Below, in pieces: positions 30,847 to 40,122 of a stretch of 54,227 nt of DNA. Made by a program: the position numbers and the translations under genes. Source of the stretch: Gammaproteobacteria bacterium. Lineage in GTDB: Bacteria; Pseudomonadota; Gammaproteobacteria; Pseudomonadales; Halieaceae. Every line of letters starts with the position of its first letter. The first letter of the stretch is position 1. The notes beneath the pieces were generated by a model. The model searched no databases, had not been told where the DNA came from, and saw nothing but the letters and a program-made list of their open reading frames with translations. The stretch is taken from assembly GCA_030428835.1 (NCBI GenBank), contig JAUIEP010000015.1:1-54227 (forward strand). Reading direction: 5' to 3'.

Positions 30847-32481
30847 TCAGTCGCTCACGTTGCGCCAGCGGGTGATCAGGGCCTCGGTGGCAGCGTCCAT
30901 GGTCTCTCCCTCGTCCTGCTCCAGGCGCGCAAGAATCTGTGTGCCGATCTCCTTGCCCAACTCTACACCCCACTGGTCGAAGGGGTTGATGCCCCACAGG
31001 TAGCCGCTGACGAAGGTGCGGTGTTCGTACAGTGCGAGCAGCGCGCCCAGCGTTGCGGGGGTGAGACTGTCCATCGTGATCACGCTGTTCGGACGTGAAC
31101 CGGGCATGGCGAGATGCGGCGCCAGCGCGGCGGCATCGGCCCCGGTATGGCCGCGCGCTTCGAGTGATGCCGTTGCCGCTTCGAGCGAGCGGCCCACGAG
31201 CATCGCCCGGCTCTGGGCCAGGCAGTTGGCCACCAGCCTGCGATGCTGCGCCTTGTCATCCGCATGTGTGCTGAGCGGCAGAATGAAATCCGCCGGGCAC
31301 AGCAGTGTGCCCTGGTGCAGGAGCTGGTGGAACGAGTGCTGGCCGATCGTGCCCGCCGCACCCCACAGCACGGGTGCGGTATTGTAGGGGAGCGGCTGGC
31401 CGCTGCTGTCCACAGACTTGCCGTTGGATTCCATGGTCAGTTGCTGCAGGAAGTCCGGCAGCCGGTCGAGTGCCTGCGCGTAGGGCAGGACCACGTGATT
31501 CTGCGCGCCGTAGAAGGCGCCGTACCAAATCTCCAGCAGTGCCATCAGTACCGGCAGGTTGGCATCCAGGGGCGCCTCCCGGAAGTGTGCATCCATTGCC
31601 GCCGCGCCGCCGAGGAAGTCCGCGAAACGCTCCCAGCCGATGGCAATGGCGACGCTGAGGCCGACAGCCGACCAGACGGAGTAACGGCCGCCCACCCATT
31701 CCCACATCGGCAGGCAATTTTCCGCGGGGATACCGAACTGCGCCGCGGCCGCGAGGTTGGTCGTGACCGCGAGGAAGTGCCGGTCCAACTCGTCCTCGCT
31801 TGCGCCCGCACCGAGCGTCCACTGACGTGCGGCGAGGCTGTTGGCAAGTGTTTCCTCCGTGCGAAACGACTTGGAGCAGATGATGAACAGCGTGGTGGCA
31901 GCGTCGAGGTCCGCCAACACGCTGGCGAGGTCGGCCGGGTCGACGTTGGCGACGAAGTGACAGCGCAGGTTGCCGTGGCAGTGCGACAGCGCTTCGGTCA
32001 CCAGGCGCGGACCGAGATCCGAGCCGCCGATGCCGATATTGACCACGTCGGTGATTGTCCTGCCGCTGAAGCCGGTATGTTGCCCCGCGTTGAGGCGCTC
32101 GCTCACAGCGCGCATGCGGGCCTGCGTGGCGGTGACCTCGCTGTAGAGACCCTGCAGTTCGCCCGCCGCGGTGCCGCGCAGCAGTGTGTGCAGGGCGGGA
32201 CGACGCTCGGTGTTGTTGATCTCGCCGCCCGTCAGCAGGGCCTCGATGCCGTCCACGAGTTGCGCCTGCCCAGCAAGTGCAACGAGCGCCGCAAGCGCCT
32301 CCCGGTTGAGCCGGTGCTTAGAGAAATCGAGATGTAATCCCGCCGCCGTCGCGCTGAAGGACCCGACCCTGGCGGGATCGGCCTCGAACAGGGAGGGGAT
32401 GGTCACGGCTTCCAGGTCGCGCGCCAGTTGTGCGAGCGTCGCGTACGCGGGGAGCGCCGTGAGCGGGGTGCGCGCGGTCAT
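30847..32481 (-). CDS. pgi: Glucose-6-phosphate isomerase
   Basis: This 544-residue glycolytic/gluconeogenic enzyme (E. coli 549) has VNIGIGGSDLGPRLVTEAL, the SKSFRTEET loop, LPMWEWVGGRYSVWSAVGLSVAIAIG and the C-terminal GINPFDQWGVELGKE. It interconverts glucose-6- and fructose-6-phosphate and so links to the sugar-nucleotide genes it converges on. The ribosome binding site upstream of the ATG at 32481 is weak. Confidence 0.96.
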   Translation of the reverse strand: MTARTPLTALPAYATLAQLARDLEAVTIPSLFEADPARVGSFSATAAGLHLDFSKHRLNREALAALVALAGQAQLVDGIEALLTGGEINNTERRPALHTLLRGTAAGELQGLYSEVTATQARMRAVSERLNAGQHTGFSGRTITDVVNIGIGGSDLGPRLVTEALSHCHGNLRCHFVANVDPADLASVLADLDAATTLFIICSKSFRTEETLANSLAARQWTLGAGASEDELDRHFLAVTTNLAAAAQFGIPAENCLPMWEWVGGRYSVWSAVGLSVAIAIGWERFADFLGGAAAMDAHFREAPLDANLPVLMALLEIWYGAFYGAQNHVVLPYAQALDRLPDFLQQLTMESNGKSVDSSGQPLPYNTAPVLWGAAGTIGQHSFHQLLHQGTLLCPADFILPLSTHADDKAQHRRLVANCLAQSRAMLVGRSLEAATASLEARGHTGADAAALAPHLAMPGSRPNSVITMDSLTPATLGALLALYEHRTFVSGYLWGINPFDQWGVELGKEIGTQILARLEQDEGETMDAATEALITRWRNVSD

Positions 32482-32554
32482 GCCGTCAGGAGTCCTGGCT
32501 CAGGTGGAATAAAAAGTATATGGACGGGACGGCGGTGCTGCAATCGGGGCGGGC

Positions 32555-33517
32555 CTAGTGATCGCGATCGGTGGCCAGCCGTGCCAGTTCCTCGAGTGCA
32601 TCGCGCGCGGCGCTCTCCGGGAGTACGTCCAGGCAGGCCAGTGCGCTGTCGCGGTAGCCGCGGGCGGCGGAGCGGGTGTGTTCCAGCGCACCGCAGGACT
32701 GCACCGCCGCGATGACGGCGTCGATGTCTGCCGCGCTGCGCTCGATGACCGCGTTGCGCACGGTGTCGCGCTGATCGCCGCTGCCTTCGCGCAGTACATG
32801 GATGAGCGGCAGGGTGACCTTGCCCTCGGTCAGGTCGTCGCCGACGTTTTTGCCCATGGTGGCCGGGTCGCCCGCGTAGTCGAGCACATCGTCGATCATC
32901 TGGAAGGCGATGCCGAGGTCGAGTCCGAAGCGGTGCAGCGCGTCGACGGTGCGTGTGTCGGCGCCCGAAAGCAGCGCCGCGCCGCGGCAGGCGGCGGCGA
33001 AGAGAATAGCCGTCTTGCGCGTGATGACCTCGAGGTACTGGGCCTCGGTGGTGTCGGGATTGCCGGCGCGCACCAGTTGCAATACCTCGCCCTCGGCGAT
33101 CGTGTTGGTGGTGTCCGCCATGTGGCGGAGGATGTCCATGTTGTCGAGCTGTACCATCAGTTGGAAGGCGCGGGTATAGAGGAAATCGCCGACGAGCACG
33201 GATGGCGCGTTGCCGAACTCTGCATTGGCGGTCGCGCGGCCCCTGCGCAGGCTGGAGATGTCCACCACGTCGTCGTGCAGCAGTGTGGCCGTGTGGATGA
33301 ACTCGATGGTGGCGGCGAACTTGACGTGGCGCTCGTCGCATCCCGACAGGGCGGCCCCCGACAGCAGGGTGAGCAGGGGCCTGAGCCGCTTGCCGCCGGC
33401 GTCGACGATGTAGTGGCCGACGTTCTCCACCATGTCCACGTCGGAATGTAGCTGCTCCACGATCAACGCGTTGACCAGCTCGAATTCCCGGGCCACGGCG
33501 GCTCGAATCTGTTGCAT
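32555..33517 (-). CDS. ispB: Octaprenyl diphosphate synthase (long-chain polyprenyl synthase)
   Basis: This 320-residue trans-prenyltransferase has the first aspartate-rich motif HDDVVD at 81-86, a RRGRATAN arginine segment and the second motif IDDVLD at 208-213. The IEFIHTATLLHDDVVD sequence and the gene's position opposite rplU match IspB, which makes the quinone side chain. The frame opens earlier, but ATG 33517 (MQQIRAAVAREF) fits the family. No Shine-Dalgarno is evident before it (ACGTTCCCCCTACCT), which is unusual. Confidence 0.93.
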   Translation of the reverse strand: MQQIRAAVAREFELVNALIVEQLHSDVDMVENVGHYIVDAGGKRLRPLLTLLSGAALSGCDERHVKFAATIEFIHTATLLHDDVVDISSLRRGRATANAEFGNAPSVLVGDFLYTRAFQLMVQLDNMDILRHMADTTNTIAEGEVLQLVRAGNPDTTEAQYLEVITRKTAILFAAACRGAALLSGADTRTVDALHRFGLDLGIAFQMIDDVLDYAGDPATMGKNVGDDLTEGKVTLPLIHVLREGSGDQRDTVRNAVIERSAADIDAVIAAVQSCGALEHTRSAARGYRDSALACLDVLPESAARDALEELARLATDRDH

Positions 33518-33548
33518 AGGTAGGGGGAACGTTCTGCAGTGCCCGCGC

Positions 33549-33578
33549 ATGCTAGGCTGTGCCCGCGGGGGCTGTCAA
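33549..33578 (-). promoter_or_regulatory. Sigma70 promoter of ispB
   Basis: On the minus strand TTGACA (33578-33573) precedes TAGCAT (33554-33549) with 18 bases between. The transcript would start near 33542, 25 bases before the ispB ATG. A 14-base perfect palindrome overlaps the -35. Confidence 0.65.
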
Positions 33579-33588
33579 GCGCGCTTGA
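33575..33588. promoter_or_regulatory. Perfect 14-base palindrome over the ispB -35
   Basis: TCAAGCGCGCTTGA is self-complementary and shares bases with the TTGACA box of ispB. A dimeric repressor bound here would block polymerase. No regulator gene is nearby, and a chance palindrome is possible in GC-rich DNA. Confidence 0.35.
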
Positions 33589-33637
33589 GAGTCCTCCGGA
33601 AATCCCGCAAGCTATTGTTTTTGTGTGGAATTAGCGC

Positions 33638-33666
33638 TTGCTGCTGGGGTTCGATTTGCGTACAAT
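33638..33666 (+). promoter_or_regulatory. Sigma70 promoter of rplU-rpmA
   Basis: TTGCTG (33638-33643) and TACAAT (33661-33666) are 17 bases apart. The transcript should start near 33673, leaving a 130-base leader before rplU. The leader folds almost from its first base. Confidence 0.75.
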
Positions 33667-33673
33667 CGCCGCC

Positions 33674-33774
33674 CTCCCGACCGATCTTCAGGCGCCCGCG
33701 CGCCCGGTCGGGGAGATTGAAACTGTTTGTGCCTGGCTCTGCCCCCTTGATTTATAAGGGTTTTTTCCAAACAG
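33674..33774 (+). promoter_or_regulatory. Structured rplU leader with terminator-like hairpin
   Basis: Three elements can be paired by eye. CTCCCGACCG (33674-33683) pairs with 33705-33715 with one bulged G and encloses GGCGC/GCGCC (33691-33704). CTGTTTG (33723-33729) pairs with CAAACAG (33768-33774). Between those last arms, CCCTT/AAGGG (33744-33760) is followed by six T, an intrinsic-terminator shape. The arrangement looks like an attenuator or an autoregulatory target for L21 or L27. I cannot match it to a named leader family. Confidence 0.55.
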
Positions 33775-33802
33775 CGAGCAGGCTAACTGAACGGAGCGCA
33801 AT

Positions 33803-34111
33803 ATGTACGCAGTCATAGAGAGCGGTGGCAAGCAACACCGCGTCACCGAGGGCGAGACCCTCAAGCTGGAAAAGATTGAAGCCGCCACGGGCGACACCGT
33901 CGAATTCGACCGTGTGCTGATGGTTGGCGGTGACGACATCAAGATCGGCACCCCCTTGCTGGAGGGGTCAAAGGTTACCGCCGAGGTGGTCTCCCACGGT
34001 CGTCACCAGAAGGTCAAGATCGTTAAGTTCAACCGCCGGAAGCATCACCGCAAGGAAACGGGCCACCGCCAGTGGTTCACCGAGGTGAAGATTACCGGGA
34101 TCAAGGCGTAA
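33803..34111 (+). CDS. rplU: 50S ribosomal protein L21
   Basis: This 102-residue protein starts [20 protein letters not shown] and has [26 protein letters not shown], the conserved rRNA-binding end. CGGAGCG precedes the ATG. It is expressed from the promoter at 33638-33666 through the long leader described above. Confidence 0.97.
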   Translation: MYAVIESGGKQHRVTEGETLKLEKIEAATGDTVEFDRVLMVGGDDIKIGTPLLEGSKVTAEVVSHGRHQKVKIVKFNRRKHHRKETGHRQWFTEVKITGIKA

Positions 34112-34126
34112 AGGAGGGCTTGCACA

Positions 34127-34384
34127 ATGGCACACAAGAAAGCTGGTGGTAGTACCCGTAACGGGCGCGATTCAGTCAGTAAGCGCCTCGGGGTCAAGCG
34201 CTTCGGCGGCCAGGAAGTGAAGGCCGGGAACATCATCGTGCGCCAGCGCGGTACGCGCTTCCACGCGGGCGAGGGCGTAGGCATCGGCAAGGATCACACG
34301 ATCTTCGCTACCGTCGACGGCAAGGTGGAGTTCGTCACCAGGGGCCCGAAGAGCCGCAAGTTTGTACAGGTGGTGAGCGCCTGA
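34127..34384 (+). CDS. rpmA: 50S ribosomal protein L27
   Basis: This 85-residue protein starts [29 protein letters not shown], in which the N-terminal tail reaches the peptidyl transferase centre. It follows rplU by 15 bases with AAGGAGGG as a strong ribosome binding site. A strong terminator starts 26 bases after its stop. Confidence 0.97.
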   Translation: MAHKKAGGSTRNGRDSVSKRLGVKRFGGQEVKAGNIIVRQRGTRFHAGEGVGIGKDHTIFATVDGKVEFVTRGPKSRKFVQVVSA

Positions 34385-34410
34385 GTCGCGGCAGAGCAGA
34401 ATCGACAGAA

Positions 34411-35631
<1,221 letters not shown>

Positions 35632-35642
35632 GGCGGCGAGCG

Positions 35643-36764
35643 ATGAGCCAGCGAACAGACATACGTGACGCGCGCCGCTGGGTCGTGAAGGTCGGCAGCG
35701 CGCTGCTCACCGACGACGGGCGCGGCCTCGATGAGGCGATGATCGCGAACCTCGTGCGGCAACTCGCCGAGCTGCGCGCGTCGGGTTCGGAGGTGGTGCT
35801 GGTGTCGAGCGGCGCGGTCGCCGCTGGCATCGTGCGCCTTGGCTGGTCCAGCCGACCACACCTGATCCATGAGCTGCAGGCGGCCGCTGCCGTCGGGCAG
35901 TCCGTGCTGGTGCAGAGTTACGAGACCGCTTTCAAGGCCCACGGTATCGCGAGCGCGCAGGTGCTCCTGTCCCATGACGATATCACGGCCCGCGACCGTT
36001 ACCTGAATGCACGGGCTGCGCTGAACACCCTGTTGCGTCTTGGTGTCATTCCCGTGATCAACGAGAACGACACGGTGGTCACCGACGAGATCCGCTTCGG
36101 CGACAACGACACCCTGGCCGCGCTCGTGGCCAACCTGATCGACGCCGACGCGCTGCTCCTGCTCACGGACCAGGAGGGGCTCTTCGATGCCGATCCCCGC
36201 CACCAGCCCGGCGCCACTCTGGTCAGCGAGTGCGATGTGCACGATGTGGCCCTCGATGCGATGGCCGGTGAAGGCGGCGCCCTCGGTCGCGGCGGCATGG
36301 TGACCAAGCTGCGCGCCGCGCGCCTCGCGGCCCGCTCCGGCACGGAAACCCTGATCGCCTCGGGCAGGACGGCCGGCATTGTCGCGAGCGCCACCGGCGG
36401 CGAGGTTGTGGGTACCTGGCTGCGCACTGGCAAGCGGCCGGAGGCCGCGCGCAAGCAGTGGCTCGCGAGCATGGTGAAGACTGAAGGCAGCGTGGAACTG
36501 GACGACGGCGCCGTGCGTGTACTGCGCGATTCCGGGCGCAGCCTGTTGCCGGTCGGTGTCCGCGCGGTGACGGGAAATTTTTCCCGCGGCGACATGGTGT
36601 CATGCCGCGACAGCGTGGGCCGCGAGGTGGCGCGGGGCCTGGCGAATTACGGCGCGGCGGAAACGCGCCGCATCATGGGCTCACCGTCCGCCGCGATCGA
36701 GGAGATACTGGGTTACCAGGGGGAGGAGGAACTCATCCACCGGGACAACCTGGTGCTGGTCTGA
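35643..36764 (+). CDS. proB: Glutamate 5-kinase
   Basis: This 373-residue enzyme catalyses the first step of proline synthesis. It has an amino-acid kinase domain ([13 protein letters not shown] near 14-26, [39 protein letters not shown]) and a C-terminal PUA domain from about residue 275. The feedback site for proline lies in the kinase domain. It follows obgE by 11 bases with GGCGAG upstream. Confidence 0.96.
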   Translation: MSQRTDIRDARRWVVKVGSALLTDDGRGLDEAMIANLVRQLAELRASGSEVVLVSSGAVAAGIVRLGWSSRPHLIHELQAAAAVGQSVLVQSYETAFKAHGIASAQVLLSHDDITARDRYLNARAALNTLLRLGVIPVINENDTVVTDEIRFGDNDTLAALVANLIDADALLLLTDQEGLFDADPRHQPGATLVSECDVHDVALDAMAGEGGALGRGGMVTKLRAARLAARSGTETLIASGRTAGIVASATGGEVVGTWLRTGKRPEAARKQWLASMVKTEGSVELDDGAVRVLRDSGRSLLPVGVRAVTGNFSRGDMVSCRDSVGREVARGLANYGAAETRRIMGSPSAAIEEILGYQGEEELIHRDNLVLV

Positions 36765-36768
36765 AGGA

Positions 36769-38310
36769 CTAGCTCAACCAGCGCCCCAGCGGCGTCTTCA
36801 CCCACAGGAAATTCATCAGCTTCTTCATGCCCTCGGCGCTCTTGGCCGAGTACGGATAGCCGCTCTGCAGCTTGCCGCCGAAGCGGTCGATGACGATGGG
36901 CATCTCGTGGCAGTAGCCGCGCAGGCCCTTCTTGCCGTTCACCTGGCCGACGCCCGAGCTCTTCCTGCCGCCGAAGGGCGCGGCGGGGATACCGTAACTC
37001 ACCGCCATGTCGTTCACGCTGCAGGCCCCGGTATCGATAGCGCATGCGAGGTTGTAGCCCTTTTCCTTGTCCTGGGTCCACACGTTGCCGTTGAGGCCGA
37101 ACTCGGAGTCGTTCGCCAGGGCGAGCGCCTCTTCCTCCGATGCGACCTTCTGGATGCAGAGGATGGGGCCGAAGGTCTCCAGCACCATGATGTCCATACC
37201 GTTGTGCACGTCCGTGATCACGGTGGGCTCGTAGTACAGGCCCGGCAGGTCCGGGTTGCGGCGCCCGCCCATCAGGATAGTGGCGCCCTTGGCCCGCGCG
37301 TCCTCCACGTGGGCCTCGATAATCGCCATCTGCCGGTCCCAGAACACCGCGCCGATGTCCTCGTCCCAGCCGTGCTGCTGGCCCTGTCGCAGGTTCTTGC
37401 CCTTCTCCAGTACGCGCTTGAGGAATTCGTCGTAGACCTCCTGTACCACGTAGATGCGTTCGGTGCCGCAGCAGTAGTGCCCGGTGTTCATGCAGGAGCC
37501 CACCCACGCGCCGTCGGCGGCGCGGTCGAGGTCGGCGTCGGCGCACACGATCATCGCGTCGTTGCCGCCGAGTTCCAGCGTCACGGGAATCAATTGCCTG
37601 GCGCAGGCCTCGGCGACCTTGCGGCCGGTCGCCACGGAACCGGTGAAGGAGACCTTGTCGACGCCGCCCTCGACGATGGCGGCACCGGTCTCGCCGTCGC
37701 CCAGCAGTACCTGCAGTACGCCCTCCGGCAGGCCCGCCTGGCGGAAGATATCTTCGGCCAATTGCGCCGAGAAGGGCGTCACCTCGGATCCCTTCGCCAC
37801 CACGGTGTTGCCCGCCATGATCGCCTGGCAGGCCTGGTTCATCACGAGAACGAACGGGCCGTTCCAGGGCGTGATCAGGCCGACCACGCCGAGGGGCTTG
37901 TAGACGATGCGCAGTTGTTTCATAAGGCCCATCATGCCGTGGACCCTGCGCTTGCGCGGCGCGAGGAACTTTTTGGCGTTCTTGGCGTAGTAGCAGAGCT
38001 GGTCGGCCACGCTGAACACTTCCATAGTCATGGCGTCCGTGCGGGCCTTGCCGGTCTCGCGCACCACGGTCTCGATGATCTCGTCCTGGCGCTCGATGAC
38101 GAGCCGCAGCGCGCGCTCCACGATCGCGGCGCGCTCGTCCATGGAGGTCGCACTCCACGCCTTCTGTGCGGCCCTGGCCTTGCTGATGGCGGCGGCGACG
38201 TCCTCGGCGTTGGCGCAGACAAGTTCACCGATCGGCTCGAGCGTGACGGGGCTCTTGAGCTGCAGGTGACGGCGGGAATCGGTGGATTCGATGGGCTCAA
38301 AGATAGACAT
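36769..38310 (-). CDS. NAD(P)-dependent aldehyde dehydrogenase family protein
   Basis: This 513-residue protein has ITPWNGPF near 147-153, the catalytic glutamate in ELGGND (Glu246) and the nucleophilic cysteine in GHYCCGTER (Cys280). NAKKFLAPRKRRVHGMMGLMK is typical of a group close to coniferyl and succinate-semialdehyde dehydrogenases, but the substrate is unknown. The longer frame has an ATG at 38319 sitting directly on the Shine-Dalgarno. GAGGAGG at 38326-38320 is correctly spaced (9 bases) for ATG 38310. A palindromic operator overlaps its promoter. Confidence 0.9.
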   Translation of the reverse strand: MSIFEPIESTDSRRHLQLKSPVTLEPIGELVCANAEDVAAAISKARAAQKAWSATSMDERAAIVERALRLVIERQDEIIETVVRETGKARTDAMTMEVFSVADQLCYYAKNAKKFLAPRKRRVHGMMGLMKQLRIVYKPLGVVGLITPWNGPFVLVMNQACQAIMAGNTVVAKGSEVTPFSAQLAEDIFRQAGLPEGVLQVLLGDGETGAAIVEGGVDKVSFTGSVATGRKVAEACARQLIPVTLELGGNDAMIVCADADLDRAADGAWVGSCMNTGHYCCGTERIYVVQEVYDEFLKRVLEKGKNLRQGQQHGWDEDIGAVFWDRQMAIIEAHVEDARAKGATILMGGRRNPDLPGLYYEPTVITDVHNGMDIMVLETFGPILCIQKVASEEEALALANDSEFGLNGNVWTQDKEKGYNLACAIDTGACSVNDMAVSYGIPAAPFGGRKSSGVGQVNGKKGLRGYCHEMPIVIDRFGGKLQSGYPYSAKSAEGMKKLMNFLWVKTPLGRWLS

Positions 38311-38338
38311 GGCGGGCATCCTCCTCAGGGCAGCCTAA

Positions 38339-38354
38339 ACTAATGGTCATTAGT
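38339..38354. promoter_or_regulatory. 16-base palindromic operator in the aldehyde dehydrogenase promoter
   Basis: ACTAATG and CATTAGT are perfect 7-base arms around GT. On the minus strand TTGACA (38365-38360) lies just upstream, so the palindrome falls in the spacer and -10 region of the promoter, where a bound dimer would block transcription. The size and symmetry suit a TetR-family repressor, but no such gene is in the window. Confidence 0.6.
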
Positions 38355-38481
38355 CTAGGTGTCAATGGCCTTTCCGCGCAGTCGCCGCTGGCAGAATCGC
38401 TCAACGCCCGGCGCAGCGCAGTTACAGGGCCGGGGCTTTGTGGAATAATGCCGCACCCTCGACCCTAGGGCCCGTAAGGAT

Positions 38482-39339
38482 ATGACCTCATCGCCGGCGG
38501 CGCTGCTAACGCTGTACTGCCTCGCCATCGCCGCTTTCTCGCTGCTGGGCGGCCTCCTGCCCGGCTGGGTGAAGATGACCCATACGCGCACCCAGCTCGT
38601 GATGAGCCTGGTCTCGGGCCTCATGCTCGGCGTCGCGTTCTACCACCTCCTGCCCCACAGCGTGACGCTGTTCGGCGGCCCTGCGGCGATTGACCGCGCC
38701 GTCTGGTGGCTGGTGCTGGGCCTTATCGCGATGCTCCTCTTGCTGCGCCTGTTCCATTTCCACCAGCACGACTTCAGCCAGGTGGAAAAAGGCCATCATC
38801 ACGACCACGACCACGACCACGACCATGGGCACGATCACTCGGTCCACCACCTGGCCTGGGTAGGCATCGCCCTGGGGCTGGGGCTGCACACCCTGGTTGA
38901 CGGCGTGGCGCTCGGGGCGGTGATGCGCGGTGCGCCCGAGGGTGCTGGATTTGCCGGTGCCGGTGTGTTTCTCGCGATCTTCCTGCACAAGCCGCTGGAC
39001 GCGATGTCCGTTATCACCATCATGGAGCGGGGCGGTTGGAGCAGGTCCGCCCGGGTGGCGGCCAATGTCGGTTTCGCGTTGCTCTGTCCGCTGGGTGCCC
39101 TGCTGTTTTTCTTTGGCGTGGATGTCTTTGCCGGTGGCAGCGTGCCGGTCGTTGCCGCTAGCCTCGCGTTTGCGGCGGGTGCGTTCGTCTGTATCGCGCT
39201 TGGCGACCTGCTGCCGGAGGTGCACTTCCACAGCCACGACCGCTTCAAACTCACGCTTGCCTTCCTCCTGGGCATCGCCATCGCGTGGACGATGGGAGCG
39301 CTGGAGCCCGGCGGCCTCCATGGAGCACATTCCCTATGA
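38482..39339 (+). CDS. ZIP family metal transporter with histidine-rich loop
   Basis: This 285-residue inner-membrane protein has eight predicted helices. The cytosolic loop at 105-123 is a string of His-Asp repeats. Helices IV and V carry the metal ligands in HTLVDG (136-141) and HKPLDAMS (169-176). ZIP proteins import zinc, iron or other divalent metals. The helix V motif differs slightly from the usual HExPE. AAGGA precedes the ATG. The stop overlaps the next ATG (ATGA). A hexamer DNA repeat encodes the loop. Confidence 0.9.
   Translation: MTSSPAALLTLYCLAIAAFSLLGGLLPGWVKMTHTRTQLVMSLVSGLMLGVAFYHLLPHSVTLFGGPAAIDRAVWWLVLGLIAMLLLLRLFHFHQHDFSQVEKGHHHDHDHDHDHGHDHSVHHLAWVGIALGLGLHTLVDGVALGAVMRGAPEGAGFAGAGVFLAIFLHKPLDAMSVITIMERGGWSRSARVAANVGFALLCPLGALLFFFGVDVFAGGSVPVVAASLAFAAGAFVCIALGDLLPEVHFHSHDRFKLTLAFLLGIAIAWTMGALEPGGLHGAHSL
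38800..38823 (+). repeat. Tandem hexamer CACGAC, four units, inside the ZIP gene
   Basis: Four perfect CACGAC units encode part of the His-Asp run of the metal-binding loop. Such repeats can vary in copy number between strains without breaking the frame and so could tune the loop length. Confidence 0.85.
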
Positions 39340-39794
39340 GCGAAAAAGTAAGGCGCAGGATCTACCCACCCGTCTGGCTCCTTATCGGCATCATCGCAAT
39401 CTTCTGCCTTAATGAGCTGTACCCCGGATACCGTTTCACGTCTTTCGCCTGCCAGGTCGCAGGGGCGGTGGTCATCGTGATCGGCCTCGCCTTGCTGGTG
39501 ATTGCCAACGGTTTATTCACGCAGGCGGGCACGAATGTCATACCCTTTCGCGAGGCGACGGCGCTTGTCACCACCGGAATCTACCGCCTGACCCGCAATC
39601 CGATGTACCTCGGCATGCTCGCGGTGTTGCTTGGCTGCGCCCTTACCGTGGGGGCTGCTACCGCGCTGGCGGTACCGGTGATCTTCGCCGTGATCATCCA
39701 GTCGCGGTTCATCCTCGCCGAGGAGGCCATGCTGCGGGAGACCTTCGGGGCGCAGTACGAGGCATATTGCGCGCGGGTGCGACGCTGGCTGTAG
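39336..39794 (+). CDS. Isoprenylcysteine/phospholipid methyltransferase-like membrane protein
   Basis: This 152-residue protein has four hydrophobic segments and the ICMT/PEMT signature: GIYRLTRNPMYLG near 94-106 and, at the C-terminus, EEAMLRETFGAQYEAYCARVRRWL. Members methylate lipids or small molecules using S-adenosylmethionine, and the bacterial substrates are mostly unknown. The frame is open upstream, but ATG 39336 overlaps the stop of the ZIP gene and follows GGAG. The two are coupled. Confidence 0.85.
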   Translation: MSEKVRRRIYPPVWLLIGIIAIFCLNELYPGYRFTSFACQVAGAVVIVIGLALLVIANGLFTQAGTNVIPFREATALVTTGIYRLTRNPMYLGMLAVLLGCALTVGAATALAVPVIFAVIIQSRFILAEEAMLRETFGAQYEAYCARVRRWL

Positions 39795-39833
39795 CGGGCT
39801 TCAATACCTGCGCCGCATGGTGCATTATTTGGG

Positions 39834-39852
39834 AATGGGCGTGCAGCCCATT
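39834..39852 (+). other. Perfect hairpin upstream of the small cytochrome gene
   Basis: AATGGGC and GCCCATT pair around GTGCA, seven bases before the AAGGAG ribosome binding site. It could be a leader stem or a protein-binding palindrome. A comparable hairpin lies before the tetraheme gene at 48087. Confidence 0.45.
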
Positions 39853-39870
39853 GGATAGCAAGGAGTCGAC

Positions 39871-40119
39871 ATGAAGTACCTCACCGTCCCACTCTACCTC
39901 GTCGCTGCGCTCGGCATGGCGCTCCCGGCCGTTGCGGAGGACCCGGAGCTGTGCCTGGACTGCCATGAGCCCGCGGAGGACTGGCAAGGCTTGTCGCCGG
40001 AGGAGATCCTCGCCGACGCCAAGGACAAGGACAAGAAGAACAAACGCCACGAGGATAACTGGGAACTACCGGACGAGGTCCTAGAGGCGATGATCGCCGA
40101 GTTGTTGAAGAAGCAGTAA
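39871..40119 (+). CDS. Small secreted monoheme c-type cytochrome-like protein
   Basis: This 82-residue precursor has a clear signal peptide (MKYLTVPLYLVAALGMALPAVA, cleavage near residue 22) followed at once by one heme-binding motif CLDCH (28-32). The remaining 50 residues are highly charged and predicted helical (KDKDKKNKRHEDNWEL). There is no obvious methionine ligand, and the body is too short for a classical cytochrome c. AAGGAG gives good translation. The two-base gap to the convergent hemH and the nearby decaheme genes suggest an electron-carrier role, but this is inference. Confidence 0.7.
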   Translation: MKYLTVPLYLVAALGMALPAVAEDPELCLDCHEPAEDWQGLSPEEILADAKDKDKKNKRHEDNWELPDEVLEAMIAELLKKQ

Positions 40120-40122
40120 CGC

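Noticed and set aside
36713-38158. Minus-strand 481-codon frame overlapping the aldehyde dehydrogenase
   Set aside because: It is out of frame with the recognised enzyme and reads as Arg/Gly-rich sequence without family features.
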